A DNA stretch of 16,955 nt from JAIYDJ01 sp031400505 (GTDB lineage: Bacteria; Pseudomonadota; Alphaproteobacteria; Rhodobacterales; Rhodobacteraceae). The stretch spans positions 1 through 16,955 of the forward strand of contig JANNPZ010000065.1 in NCBI GenBank assembly GCA_031400505.1, read 5' to 3'. Shown here piece after piece: positions 1 to 7,332 of the stretch. The notes under the pieces were generated by a model. The model saw only the letters and a list, made by a program, of their open reading frames with translations, ran no database searches and was not told where the DNA came from. The number at the start of each line of letters is the position of its first letter. Within the stretch, counting starts at the first letter, position 1. The position numbers and the translations under genes were made by a program.

Positions 1-1
1 C

Positions 2-787
2 GATTGTGAGGTGGCGGTGCTGTTCATTGAGACCTCGGGCTGCCTGCCGATGTGCGGGCATGGCACCATCGGCACCATCACCATGGCGATCGAGAACGGG
101 CTGATCGTGCCGCGCGTCCCGGGCCGGCTGTCCATCGACACGCCGGCGGGCAAGGTGGATGTGACCTATGTTCAGGACGGCCGCTTTGTCGAAGAGGTGC
201 GCCTGACCAATGTGCCGGGCTACCTGCACGCCGAAGGGCTGACCGTGACAGTCGACGGCTTTGGCGAGGTTGTGGTCGATGTGGCCTATGGCGGGAACTT
301 CTATGCCATCGTCGAGCCGCAGAAGACCTACCGCGACATGGCCGATTTCTCGGCAGGCGAGTTGATCGGCCTGTCCCCCCGGTTGCGCACAGCGCTGAAC
401 GCGAAGTATGCGTTCATCCACCCCGAACACCCCGCTATCAACGGGCTAAGCCATATCCTGTGGACTGGTGCCGCGACCGTGCCGGGTGCCAATGCCCGCA
501 ATGCGGTGTTCTACGGCGACAAGGCCATCGACCGCAGCCCGTGCGGTACCGGCACCTCGGCCCGAATGGCGCAACTTGCGGAAAAGGGGAAGCTGCGCGT
601 CGGAGATACATTTGTGCACGAATCCATTATCGGATCGCTGTTCAAAGGCCGGATCGAGGCGGCGGCGCAGGTCGCGGGCCGCCCCGCGATCATCCCTTCG
701 GTTGCGGGGTGGGCGCGGATGACCGGATACAACACGATCTTCATCGACGACCGTGATCCCTTTGCGCATGGATTTGTCGTCAAATAG
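2..787 (+). CDS. Proline racemase / 4-hydroxyproline epimerase family protein, 5'-truncated by the window
   Basis: This is the C-terminal part of a PLP-independent proline racemase-fold enzyme that interconverts stereoisomers of proline or 4-hydroxyproline through two active-site cysteines. Both cysteines are visible: one in the MCGHGTIG motif (about residue 18 of the visible part) and one in SPCGTGTSA near base 541. Having both cysteines argues for racemase/epimerase rather than the related 3-hydroxyproline dehydratases, which lack one. The reading frame is open to the left edge (D-C-E before the GTG at 11), and family members are about 310-340 residues, so roughly 70 residues are missing and the GTG at 11 is not the start. 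Substrate cannot be fixed from sequence alone; hydroxyproline epimerase is the most frequent role in this lineage. It is convergent with sitD and has no visible partner gene. Confidence 0.9.
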   Translation, partial: DCEVAVLFIETSGCLPMCGHGTIGTITMAIENGLIVPRVPGRLSIDTPAGKVDVTYVQDGRFVEEVRLTNVPGYLHAEGLTVTVDGFGEVVVDVAYGGNFYAIVEPQKTYRDMADFSAGELIGLSPRLRTALNAKYAFIHPEHPAINGLSHILWTGAATVPGANARNAVFYGDKAIDRSPCGTGTSARMAQLAEKGKLRVGDTFVHESIIGSLFKGRIEAAAQVAGRPAIIPSVAGWARMTGYNTIFIDDRDPFAHGFVVK

Positions 788-1018
788 GCCGCTTGCAACG
801 GAGCCCGAACGCGGCGATCCGAACCTCGAGATGCCCCCAGGGTCACGCCCGGTCGCGCTGCGCCACTCTCAAAGCGCAATGTCAATCGCCATGCAAATTG
901 GCCCCTTTGAAGACGTCCAGGGTCAGGTGCGGCCAATGAACCCTGACCTCTTTGCCGGGTCCTTGCCGGTCATCAGCTTTGCCCGGCGTCCTGCCAACAC
1001 CACCACGAAACAGCAGGG

Positions 1019-1906
1019 TCACGAGCCGCGGGACGTGGGGGCCGCTTGCGGCACGGCAGAACCGTCGCGCAGTTGCGCTGATGCCTTGCGGCTTTGGATC
1101 TGCCGGCGGACGAAGGCCGCGATAAACGCGATCGTCAGGATCAGAACGATGGTGGGCGCAGGCGCGCTGTCGATGAAAAAGCTGGCATATGTGCCGGTGA
1201 TCATCGCACCCATGCAGACCAGCACCGACACCCACAGCATGGTCGCAAATCGGCGCACCAGCAGAAAGGCGATGGCGCCCGGCGCGATCAGCAAGGCCAC
1301 AGCCAGGATCAGCCCTGCCGCCGTCAGCGTGGCCACGATGGTCAACGAAATCAGCGCGAGCAAGCCATAGTGCAGCGCCCCCACCCACAGCCCCGAGGCC
1401 CGTGCCTGGGCGGGGTCAAAGCTGTGCAAAAGCCAGTCTTTCCATTTCAGCCCCAACACCAGGGCTACAAGGGCCGAGATCACGCCCGCTTGCAAAAGTT
1501 CGGTTGCATCGACACCCAGCATGTTGCCGAACAGGATGTGGTCAAGATGCACATCAGGCTTGACCGCGACGAACATCACGATGCCAAGCCCGAACATGCC
1601 GGAAAACACCACGCCCATCACCGTGTCCTGCTTGACGCGGCTGTTGCCTGCCAGAAATCCGGTGGCCAGTGCTGTGAACATGCCTGCGGCGAAGGCGCCG
1701 ACGATCAAGGGGGCACCCACGACATAAGCCAGCACGATGCCTGGCAGGATGGCGTGGCTGATCGCATCGCCCATCAGTGCCCAGCCTTTCAGCACCAGAA
1801 AGCACGACAACAGCGCCGTCGGCACCGCTACGATCACCGAAATCAGGAAAGCGTTCTGCATGAACGGAAACCGGAACGGCATCAGCAGGGTGTCAGGATC
1901 GATCAT
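1019..1906 (-). CDS. sitD: Manganese/iron ABC transporter permease SitD
   Basis: Inner-membrane permease of the ABC-3 family (MntC/ZnuB/SitD type), 295 residues, with eight to nine predicted hydrophobic segments. The family signature GDAISHAILPG lies at residues 47-57, and a second conserved stretch ALLIAPGAIAFLL lies in the C-terminal half. Its start ATG overlaps the stop of sitC by 4 bases (ATGA, 1903-1906), so the two permeases are translationally coupled and probably form a heterodimeric channel. It is the last gene of sitABCD. The tail after the last membrane helix is basic and then polar, consistent with a cytoplasmic C-terminus. Metal specificity comes from SitA and the adjacent Mur-type regulator rather than from this protein; zinc permeases of the same family look alike. 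Confidence 0.93.
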   Translation of the reverse strand: MIDPDTLLMPFRFPFMQNAFLISVIVAVPTALLSCFLVLKGWALMGDAISHAILPGIVLAYVVGAPLIVGAFAAGMFTALATGFLAGNSRVKQDTVMGVVFSGMFGLGIVMFVAVKPDVHLDHILFGNMLGVDATELLQAGVISALVALVLGLKWKDWLLHSFDPAQARASGLWVGALHYGLLALISLTIVATLTAAGLILAVALLIAPGAIAFLLVRRFATMLWVSVLVCMGAMITGTYASFFIDSAPAPTIVLILTIAFIAAFVRRQIQSRKASAQLRDGSAVPQAAPTSRGS

Positions 1907-2775
1907 GTTCGCGCCTCCGGTCCGTCGCGCAACGCCCGCGCCGACTTGCGCCGGGCGGCCAGAAGCCCGTGTTTTGGGGCAAGCAGAAACACCACAAGAA
2001 AGATCAGCGTCTGCAAAGTGACGATGATGCCGCCGGTCGCGCCATCAAGGAAATAGCTTGCATAAGTGCCAACAAAGCTGGTGGTGGTGCCGATGGCGAT
2101 GGATGTCAGGATCAGCCGTGGGAAGCGGTCGCACAGCAGATAGGCGGTGGCCCCCGGCGTCACCACCATGGCGATCACCAGAAATGCCCCCACTGTCTGC
2201 ATGGCTGCCACGACCGACGCCGACAAAAGCACAAAGAACACCGCCTTCAACAGGCCAGGCCGCAGGCCGATGGTGCGGGCATGGTTTTCATCAAAGAACG
2301 TCACCATCAGGTCCTTCCACTTGGCGGTCAGCACCACCAGCGACACCAGCCCGATGACCGCCAATTGCGCCGTATCCTCGGGCGTGATGGCAAGGATGTT
2401 GCCCATGGTTATGGTCATGATGTCGATCGACACCGGGCTTACGGACACCATGAACAGGCCAAGCCCGAAGAACGAGGTAAAGATCAGCCCGATGATCACA
2501 TCGACCTTAAGCCCCGACCGCTCTGACAGGAAAAGCATCGCCGCTGCCGCGAGGCCGCCGGACACAAATGCGCCAAGGGCAAAGGGCAGGCCCAGCATAT
2601 AGGCCCCCGCCACCCCCGGCACCACGGCGTGAGACAGCGCATCACCGATCAGAGACCAGCCTTTCAGCATAAGGTAGGACGACAAGAAGGCACAGACCCC
2701 GCCCACGAGCGCTGACACCCTCATCGCGTTGGTCATGTAGCCATAGCCAAAGGGCTCCAGCAGGGTGGCGATCAT
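1903..2775 (-). CDS. sitC: Manganese/iron ABC transporter permease SitC
   Basis: Second inner-membrane permease of the metal ABC importer, 290 residues and of normal length for the family. It carries the signature GDALSHAVVPG at residues 44-54 and the VVTPGATAYLL stretch in the C-terminal half, and is clearly paralogous to SitD. The start ATG at 2775 overlaps the stop of sitB by 4 bases (2772-2775), and the stop overlaps the start of sitD by 4 bases. This continuous coupling fixes the start and indicates a fixed stoichiometry of the membrane complex. The C-terminal tail is short and basic. Two permease genes, rather than one permease used twice, is typical of the Sit/Mnt layout and unlike znuABC, which has a single permease. 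Confidence 0.94.
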   Translation of the reverse strand: MIATLLEPFGYGYMTNAMRVSALVGGVCAFLSSYLMLKGWSLIGDALSHAVVPGVAGAYMLGLPFALGAFVSGGLAAAAMLFLSERSGLKVDVIIGLIFTSFFGLGLFMVSVSPVSIDIMTITMGNILAITPEDTAQLAVIGLVSLVVLTAKWKDLMVTFFDENHARTIGLRPGLLKAVFFVLLSASVVAAMQTVGAFLVIAMVVTPGATAYLLCDRFPRLILTSIAIGTTTSFVGTYASYFLDGATGGIIVTLQTLIFLVVFLLAPKHGLLAARRKSARALRDGPEART

Positions 2776-3653
2776 GGGGCGGCGTCCACCTTTTGCGTCT
2801 TGTTGCCGTATTGCACGAAGGGGCGTTCGTCATCGGTCATGATGGTAATGCTGCGGGCATCGGCATCATCGTGCAGCGCGTCGCCGCCAAGGGTGAAATG
2901 GCGCAGCACACCGCCAAAGGCCGCCTCCAGGTTGGCGCGGGTAAAGGTGGTCTCGGTCGGCCCGTAGGCCAGCACGGTGCCCTTGACCAGCACGGTGCGG
3001 TCGCAGAACTCTGGCACGGACCCAAGGTTGTGGGTCGATACCAGCATGACCCGGCTTTCGGCGCGCAATTCGCGCAACAGGGCCACGATCTGTTCTTCGG
3101 TGCGCACATCGACGCCGGTAAAGGGTTCGTCGAGCAGGATCACCTGCCCGTCCTGGGCCAGGGATCGCGCAAGAAACACCCGCTTGCGCTGGCCGCCCGA
3201 CAACTCGCCAATCTGGCGATGGCGAAAGTCGGCCATGTTGACCCGCGCCAGCGCCTGATCCACCGCTGCTTTGTCGGTGGCCGAGGGGCGGCGCAGAAAG
3301 CCCATGTGGCCATAGCGACCCATCATTACCACATCTTCGACCAGCACGGGAAAGGCCCAGTCCACCTCTTCGGCTTGTGGCACATAGGCCACAAGGTTGC
3401 GCCTGAGCGCCTCTCGCACGGGCAGGCCAAGGATGCGGATCTCGCCCTTGGCAGCCGCGACAAAACCCATGATCGCCTTGAACAGGGTGGATTTCCCCGC
3501 GCCGTTCACCCCCACCAGGGCCGTCACCGTACCGCGCGGAATGGAAAAACTGGCGTTCCACAGCGCGGTGTGGCCGTTGCGGTAGGTTACGGTCACATCG
3601 CGGGCAGTGATGCCTGCAGTGGTGTGCGTCTGTTCGGGGTCTTGGCCATCCAT
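2772..3653 (-). CDS. sitB: Manganese/iron ABC transporter ATP-binding protein SitB
   Basis: Cytoplasmic ATPase that drives metal import. All nucleotide-binding motifs are intact. Numbered from the ATG at 3653, they are Walker A GVNGAGKS (48-55), Q-loop Gln 93, signature LSGGQ (151-155), Walker B VILLDEP (171-177) and the switch His 208 in STHN. The open frame extends to a TTG at 3683, but neither start has a strong ribosome site; the ATG is preferred because homologous domains begin just after it. The protein has a tail of about 50 residues beyond the usual ATPase core, including the TMTDDERP-like stretch, whose role is unknown. It is separated from sitA by 97 bases and overlaps sitC by 4. 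Confidence 0.93.
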   Translation of the reverse strand: MDGQDPEQTHTTAGITARDVTVTYRNGHTALWNASFSIPRGTVTALVGVNGAGKSTLFKAIMGFVAAAKGEIRILGLPVREALRRNLVAYVPQAEEVDWAFPVLVEDVVMMGRYGHMGFLRRPSATDKAAVDQALARVNMADFRHRQIGELSGGQRKRVFLARSLAQDGQVILLDEPFTGVDVRTEEQIVALLRELRAESRVMLVSTHNLGSVPEFCDRTVLVKGTVLAYGPTETTFTRANLEAAFGGVLRHFTLGGDALHDDADARSITIMTDDERPFVQYGNKTQKVDAAP

Positions 3654-3694
3654 CTTCAACGGGCTTTCTGTGGCAAGCGGCAAGGCCGAATAAA

Positions 3695-3735
3695 ACCAGT
3701 CTGCTGCTGCGACCGGGGTTGCAAGACCAACTGGT
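3695..3735 (-). terminator. Possible attenuator between sitA and sitB
   Basis: On the minus strand, ACCAGT and ACTGGT form a 6-bp inverted repeat followed directly by TTTATT. The loop is long (29 bases) and other pairings are possible. A partial terminator here would give more SitA than SitBCD, the usual ratio when the binding protein is encoded first. Support is weak. Confidence 0.25.
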
Positions 3736-3750
3736 GCGACAAGCGGCGCA

Positions 3751-4653
3751 TCACTTGACGGCGGCAGTCAGGCCGGCGGCGACGGTTTCAGTGGTGACAC
3801 GCAACAGGTCCAGATAGGTGGGGACCGGGCCACCTGGTTCGCTCAGGCTGTCTACATAAAGGACGCCCCCATAGGCCGCGCCGGTTTCGCGCGCCACCTG
3901 TTCGGCGGGTGCGGTGTTGACGGTGCTTTCGCAGAACACCACCGGAATGGCGTTTTCCCGGACCCCGTCGATCACCGAACGCACCTGCTGCGGCGTGCCC
4001 ATCTGGTCGGCGTTCATTTGCCACAGGTACAGCTCTTTCATGCCCAGATCGCGGGCCAGATAACTGAACGCGCCTTCACAGGTGACAAGCCAGCGCTTGT
4101 CTTCGGGCACAGCCGCAATCGCCACCTTCAGGGGTTCGACTGCGGCCCGCACCTTGTCCTTGTAGGCGGCGGCATTGGCGGCATAGACGGCGGCATTGGC
4201 CGGGTCTTGGGCGGCAAAGGCGGCCTCGATGTTGTCCACATAGATCAGCGCGTTCTCCAGCCCCATCCAGGCATGCGGGTTCGGCTTGCCCTCGTACGAC
4301 CCCGAAGCAATCGGAATAGGCGTGATCCCGTCCGTCAGTGTGGCCGAGGGGATATCGCCGAGGTTCGTCAGGAACTGTTCGAACCACAGTTCCAGGTTCA
4401 TGCCATTCCACAGGATAAGATCGGCACCCGACGCGCGCACGATGTCTTGCGGGGTGGGTTCATAGCCGTGAATCTCGGCCCCTGGCTTGGTGACCGACAC
4501 CACATCCGCCGCACCGCCTGCCACATTTGCGGCCATGTCGGCGATGACGGTAAAAGTGGTAACCACGGTCATGCGGTCATCCGCCATGGCCGCAAAGGCC
4601 AGACCTGCAACGCCGAAGACAAGACTTGTGGAACGAAGCAGCAAGGACGGCAT
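3751..4653 (-). CDS. sitA: Manganese/iron-binding periplasmic protein SitA
   Basis: Periplasmic substrate-binding protein of cluster A-I (PsaA/MntA/SitA), 300 residues from the ATG at 4653. That start follows AAAGGTG by 4 bases. The longer open frame to 4740 would run across the promoter and operator and lose the signal peptide. Residues 1 to about 24 form a Sec signal peptide ending AFAAMA; there is no lipobox cysteine, so it is probably soluble. Four metal-ligand positions can be read by family comparison: His 62 (EIHGYEPTP), His 127 (NPHAWM), Glu 193 (CEGAF) and Asp 268 (YVDSLSEPGG). His-His-Glu-Asp is the manganese/iron pattern, whereas zinc-binding ZnuA has three histidines and a His-rich loop, absent here. 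This is the first gene of sitABCD. Confidence 0.94.
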   Translation of the reverse strand: MPSLLLRSTSLVFGVAGLAFAAMADDRMTVVTTFTVIADMAANVAGGAADVVSVTKPGAEIHGYEPTPQDIVRASGADLILWNGMNLELWFEQFLTNLGDIPSATLTDGITPIPIASGSYEGKPNPHAWMGLENALIYVDNIEAAFAAQDPANAAVYAANAAAYKDKVRAAVEPLKVAIAAVPEDKRWLVTCEGAFSYLARDLGMKELYLWQMNADQMGTPQQVRSVIDGVRENAIPVVFCESTVNTAPAEQVARETGAAYGGVLYVDSLSEPGGPVPTYLDLLRVTTETVAAGLTAAVK

Positions 4654-4684
4654 GGGGCACCTTTGGTTGAGGGCTTGGCAAAGG

Positions 4685-4712
4685 TGTAAATGCAAATCAG
4701 TCGCAGAGTCAA
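4685..4712 (-). promoter_or_regulatory. Predicted sitABCD promoter
   Basis: On the minus strand, TTGACT (4707-4712) matches a sigma-70 -35 box at 5 of 6 positions. TTTACA (4685-4690) lies 16 bases downstream as a weak -10 box. The distance to the sitA start (about 30-35 bases) suits a short leader. A 15-bp dyad fills the spacer, so binding there would block RNA polymerase directly. Confidence 0.5.
4691..4705. promoter_or_regulatory. Putative Mur/Fur operator 1
   Basis: The 15-bp interrupted palindrome TGCAAATCAGTCGCA (TGCRA-N5-TYGCA) lies exactly between the predicted -35 and -10 boxes of sitABCD. It resembles Fur-superfamily operators described upstream of manganese genes in alphaproteobacteria. 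The adjacent divergent gene encodes a Fur-family protein, the natural candidate to bind it. Confidence 0.6.
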
Positions 4713-4718
4713 TACAAA

Positions 4719-4733
4719 TGCGAGAGATTCTCA
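4719..4733. promoter_or_regulatory. Putative Mur/Fur operator 2
   Basis: TGCGAGAGATTCTCA matches the reverse complement of operator 1 at 11 of 15 positions and contains its own dyad GAGA-N3-TCTC. It lies upstream of the sit -35 box and on the mur side of the intergenic region. It could strengthen repression of sit or autoregulate mur. Confidence 0.5.
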
Positions 4734-4775
4734 AAAACACTTGCCTTTCTCACCGCTTTGCGCGATTGAAAGGGT

Positions 4776-5198
4776 ATGAGCGACCTGCCCGACATCACCA
4801 TCTGCGACGATCTGATCCGCGAGGCGGGCTTGCGCATCACGCGCCAGCGCCAGACCATCGTGCGCATCCTGATCGAGGCGGACGACCATCCCGATGCCGA
4901 TCAGGTGCTGACCCGCGCACGCGCGCTTGACGCCAGCATCAGCCAGGCCACCACCTATCGCACGCTGTCTGCGCTGTCGGAAAAGGGGCTGGTGCGCACC
5001 CATACTTTCGACAGCAGTGCCGCCCGGTTCGAACTGGCCGCCCGCCCGCATCATGACCACCTGATCGACGTCGAAACCGGGCGGATCGTCGAATTCGTCT
5101 CGGCCGAGATCGAGCGGTTGCAAAAGGAAATTGCAGCCGCGCATGGGTATGTGATCATCGCCCATCGGCTGGAACTTTTCTGCCGCAAGGTGGGGTGA
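4776..5198 (+). CDS. mur: Fur-family metalloregulator, probable manganese uptake regulator Mur
   Basis: Dimeric metal-responsive repressor, 140 residues, normal for the family. The N-terminal winged helix spans about residues 10-85, with the recognition region ISQATTYRTL near 55-64. The C-terminal dimerisation and metal domain starts at HHDH (92-95) and includes HRLELF near 130-135. The structural zinc site formed by CxxC pairs in E. coli Fur is absent: Cys is replaced by Asp after HHDH, and the protein ends FCRKVG. This is usual for alphaproteobacterial Fur/Mur proteins. GAAAGGG precedes the ATG by 2-3 bases. Divergence from sitABCD with shared dyads indicates that it represses manganese import when Mn(II) is plentiful. 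An iron-sensing role cannot be excluded, because Fur and Mur are not separable by sequence alone. Confidence 0.88.
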   Translation: MSDLPDITICDDLIREAGLRITRQRQTIVRILIEADDHPDADQVLTRARALDASISQATTYRTLSALSEKGLVRTHTFDSSAARFELAARPHHDHLIDVETGRIVEFVSAEIERLQKEIAAAHGYVIIAHRLELFCRKVG

Positions 5199-5493
5199 CG
5201 GGGCGGTATTCTCGGGCCGCTTGCCTCGGTGCGGTTTTCTGGCCTGTGCCGCAAGGGCGGTCGGCCCGTGCCAGCCGTCTTCCACGCCGGGCAGGGGGCG
5301 TGCGGCATTCGCCGCCATGACAGGCGCAAACGGCGTAGCCTCGCTCAACGCTCGGGGGGACTGTGCCAAGGTGACCATCCCCACGGGAACCAGCGCAGCC
5401 CCAGACCACTGCCCGGGATCAAAGTCGCGCAAGGGCGCATCAGGCGTCGCGCAATTCGAAGTTGCACGACCCGGGCCGGGCCGGAAAGTGAAA
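5199..5493. other. Intergenic region without a convincing gene (mur to nptA terminator)
   Basis: About 295 bases lie between two convergent genes. Open frames exist on both strands but run out of mur or nptA and have no good start site. One minus-strand frame (from about 5378 or 5432 leftwards) has plausible composition over some 70 codons but no recognisable domain. No transfer RNA, repeat array or clear terminator for mur was seen. This may be decayed coding sequence. Confidence 0.5.
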
Positions 5494-5514
5494 GGGGCGC
5501 CGACAAGGCGCCCC
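5494..5514 (-). terminator. Rho-independent terminator of the pstS-nptA unit
   Basis: GGGGCGCC and GGCGCCCC form a perfect 8-bp GC-rich stem with a 5-base loop. On the minus strand it is followed by TTTCACTTTCC. It begins 22 bases after the stop of the Na+/phosphate cotransporter gene. On the plus strand it is followed by TATTTATT, so it may also stop transcription coming from mur. Confidence 0.8.
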
Positions 5515-5535
5515 TATTTATTGCTGAAGCGCCGA

Positions 5536-7257
5536 TTACTCGGCGGGAACCATGTTGCCTGCGGACGGCGCATCCGGACGCTTGCCCTTGGCTGTATCCG
5601 TCGGGTTCGTGCGGATGGCGCTGCGATCAACCGAGGCGCGCTCGGCCACGATGCGTTCGATCAGCCCCTCTGCCCGCTCGACAGAGCCAAGCAGTGCCAG
5701 AAGGGCACCCTTTTCGCCTGCCGCGATATCGCGGTTCTGCAACGCTTGCCAACGCAGCTCTTCGAACCCCGGAACAACGCTGTGGCCAGCCGGAAGACGT
5801 GGCTGCAAGGCCGGATCAAGGATCACGAGGTTCATCGAATGATCCAGACGTTCCAGCCCCTGACCAAGAACCGTCCGCGCGGTGGCCGAGAACGGCTCGC
5901 GTTGCACCCGGCGGGCGATCTGATAGAGCGCTTCCGACAGGGCCGAGGTAAAGTCCACCTCTTCGATCAGCGATGCAACGAGGTCGAGTTGATCGCGTGA
6001 CAGACCGTCCTGGAACAGTTGCGCCTGGAATGCGCGGATCTCGCGGCTCAGGATATCTGTGGCGGCGCGGTGTTCGCCCGGGTCTTTGGGCGCGCCGGGC
6101 TTGCCCCGCGCGATGTCAAGGAACACGGCACCGGCCTGAAGGTGCCGCGCCGCCTCTTGCTGGACGGCAGGAAGCGCCCCGTTGAAGTCGGCCACCAGTT
6201 TCTTGTCAAGGAAGCGCGGGACCGAATAATCCTCGACATCCTCGTCCGAGCTGTGGCCGACGCGGGCCAGAACCCGTTCGAACACGTTGACGAAGGGGAA
6301 CAGGATCATGACGTTGAAGATGTTGAACACGATCGAGAACACGCCGATGGCGATCGGAACGCCCGGGAACGTTTCCTGCCCTTCGACAAGCACCGCTGCG
6401 CCGGGATCAATGCCCCAGGCGGCAAGGCCCGCTTTCAGCAGCCAGATCGCCGGGAAGAACAGCGACAGCACCACAGCAACCCCGATGAAGTTGAAGCTGA
6501 TATGGGCATAGGCGGTGCGCTTGGCGTTCTTGGACAGGTTAAGCGAGGCCATCCACGAGGTGATCGTGGTGCCCAGATCGGCGCCGACAGCAAAGGCGAC
6601 GGCGGTTTCCCAGGTCAGGATGCCGGATGCGCCCAGGCCCATCACGATACCGATGGTGGCCGAAGACGAGTGGATCAGCGCGGTGATCAGCGCCGCAAGC
6701 AGCACGCACAGGATCACGCCGCCAAAGGTGCTTGCATCCAGCGACTGGATCACGTCCAGCACTTCGGGCATCTTGCGCAGCGGCTTCAGACCACCGGTCA
6801 TCAGGTTCAGACCGTAGAAGATCAGCGAAAAGCCCATCGCTGCGAGCGAGATATTCCGCAGCCGGTCGGCCTTCGCAAAACAGTAGATCGTCGCAAAAAT
6901 CCCGCCAAACAGCAGGCCCAGCGGACCCAGCGGCAAGGCGATCAGGCCGTTGCCAAGCGTTGTGCCGACGTTGGCCCCCATGATGACCGAGATGGCCGAA
7001 CGCAGACCCAGAACGCCCGCGTTCACCAGACCCACCGTCATAACGGTCATCGCAGTCGAAGACTGGATGATGCCGGTGATCAGAGTACCGGCGATCACGC
7101 CCTTGATCGGGGTTCCGGCCATCTTGGCCAGAAACTCGCGCATTTTGTTGACCGAAAGGGCCTGGATACCGCTTGCCATGAACTCGAGACCCAGCAGAAA
7201 GATGCCAAGCCCCCCGATCACGGGAACGATGATCTCTTTGAAAACATCAACTTCCAT
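5536..7257 (-). CDS. Na+/phosphate cotransporter family protein with PhoU-like C-terminal domain
   Basis: Inner-membrane protein of 573 residues combining two parts. Residues 1 to about 340 are the transport part, made of two inverted Na/Pi-cotransporter repeats. Each repeat has its signature: QSSTA (65-69) with GANVGTT following, and HSSSA (196-200) with GADLGTT following. Residues about 350-540 form a mostly helical, soluble PhoU-like domain, found in many bacterial NptA/YjbB-type proteins. The tail from about 540 is polar and probably disordered. AAAGGTGACACC precedes the ATG at 7257, a good ribosome site. It lies 64 bases downstream of a PstS-like gene in the same direction and ends before a strong terminator, suggesting a two-gene phosphate unit. 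Some family members export rather than import phosphate, so direction is not settled. Confidence 0.92.
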   Translation of the reverse strand: MEVDVFKEIIVPVIGGLGIFLLGLEFMASGIQALSVNKMREFLAKMAGTPIKGVIAGTLITGIIQSSTAMTVMTVGLVNAGVLGLRSAISVIMGANVGTTLGNGLIALPLGPLGLLFGGIFATIYCFAKADRLRNISLAAMGFSLIFYGLNLMTGGLKPLRKMPEVLDVIQSLDASTFGGVILCVLLAALITALIHSSSATIGIVMGLGASGILTWETAVAFAVGADLGTTITSWMASLNLSKNAKRTAYAHISFNFIGVAVVLSLFFPAIWLLKAGLAAWGIDPGAAVLVEGQETFPGVPIAIGVFSIVFNIFNVMILFPFVNVFERVLARVGHSSDEDVEDYSVPRFLDKKLVADFNGALPAVQQEAARHLQAGAVFLDIARGKPGAPKDPGEHRAATDILSREIRAFQAQLFQDGLSRDQLDLVASLIEEVDFTSALSEALYQIARRVQREPFSATARTVLGQGLERLDHSMNLVILDPALQPRLPAGHSVVPGFEELRWQALQNRDIAAGEKGALLALLGSVERAEGLIERIVAERASVDRSAIRTNPTDTAKGKRPDAPSAGNMVPAE

Positions 7258-7273
7258 GGTGTCACCTTTGATT

Positions 7274-7332
7274 GGCGCTGCACGCCGTTTCAGGGTTGGG
7301 CGATGGGCGCTGTGCGCCGTTTCAGGATTGCG
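7274..7332. repeat. Tandem 27-bp imperfect repeat between pstS and the cotransporter gene
   Basis: Copies at 7274-7300 and 7306-7332 match at 23 of 27 positions with a 32-base period. The second copy contains the last codons and stop of pstS. Each copy can fold: on the minus strand GGCGC-ACA-GCGCC in one and GGCG-TGCAG-CGCC in the other. The transcript therefore has two small GC hairpins just after the pstS stop, which could protect pstS mRNA or reduce downstream expression. Confidence 0.75.

Noticed and set aside
921..948. 7-bp inverted repeat GGTCAGG/CCTGACC between the convergent epimerase and sitD genes
   Set aside because: The loop is 14 bases and neither strand has a proper T-run, so it is not supported as a terminator.
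1094..2056. Long plus-strand frames opposite sitD, sitC and other minus-strand genes (for example also 6019-7338 and 14889-15971)
   Set aside because: They are antisense shadows: His/Gln/Arg-rich translations typical of reverse reading of high-GC membrane and enzyme genes.
4654..4740. N-terminal extension of SitA from the upstream start at 4740
   Set aside because: It would place the signal peptide 30 residues inside the protein and code through the promoter and operator; the ATG at 4653 has a ribosome site.
5199..5432. Minus-strand frame (from TTG 5432 or ATG 5378) with gene-like composition over about 70 codons
   Set aside because: It runs on into the antisense of mur, has no convincing ribosome site and no recognisable domain. 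High-GC DNA gives many such frames.
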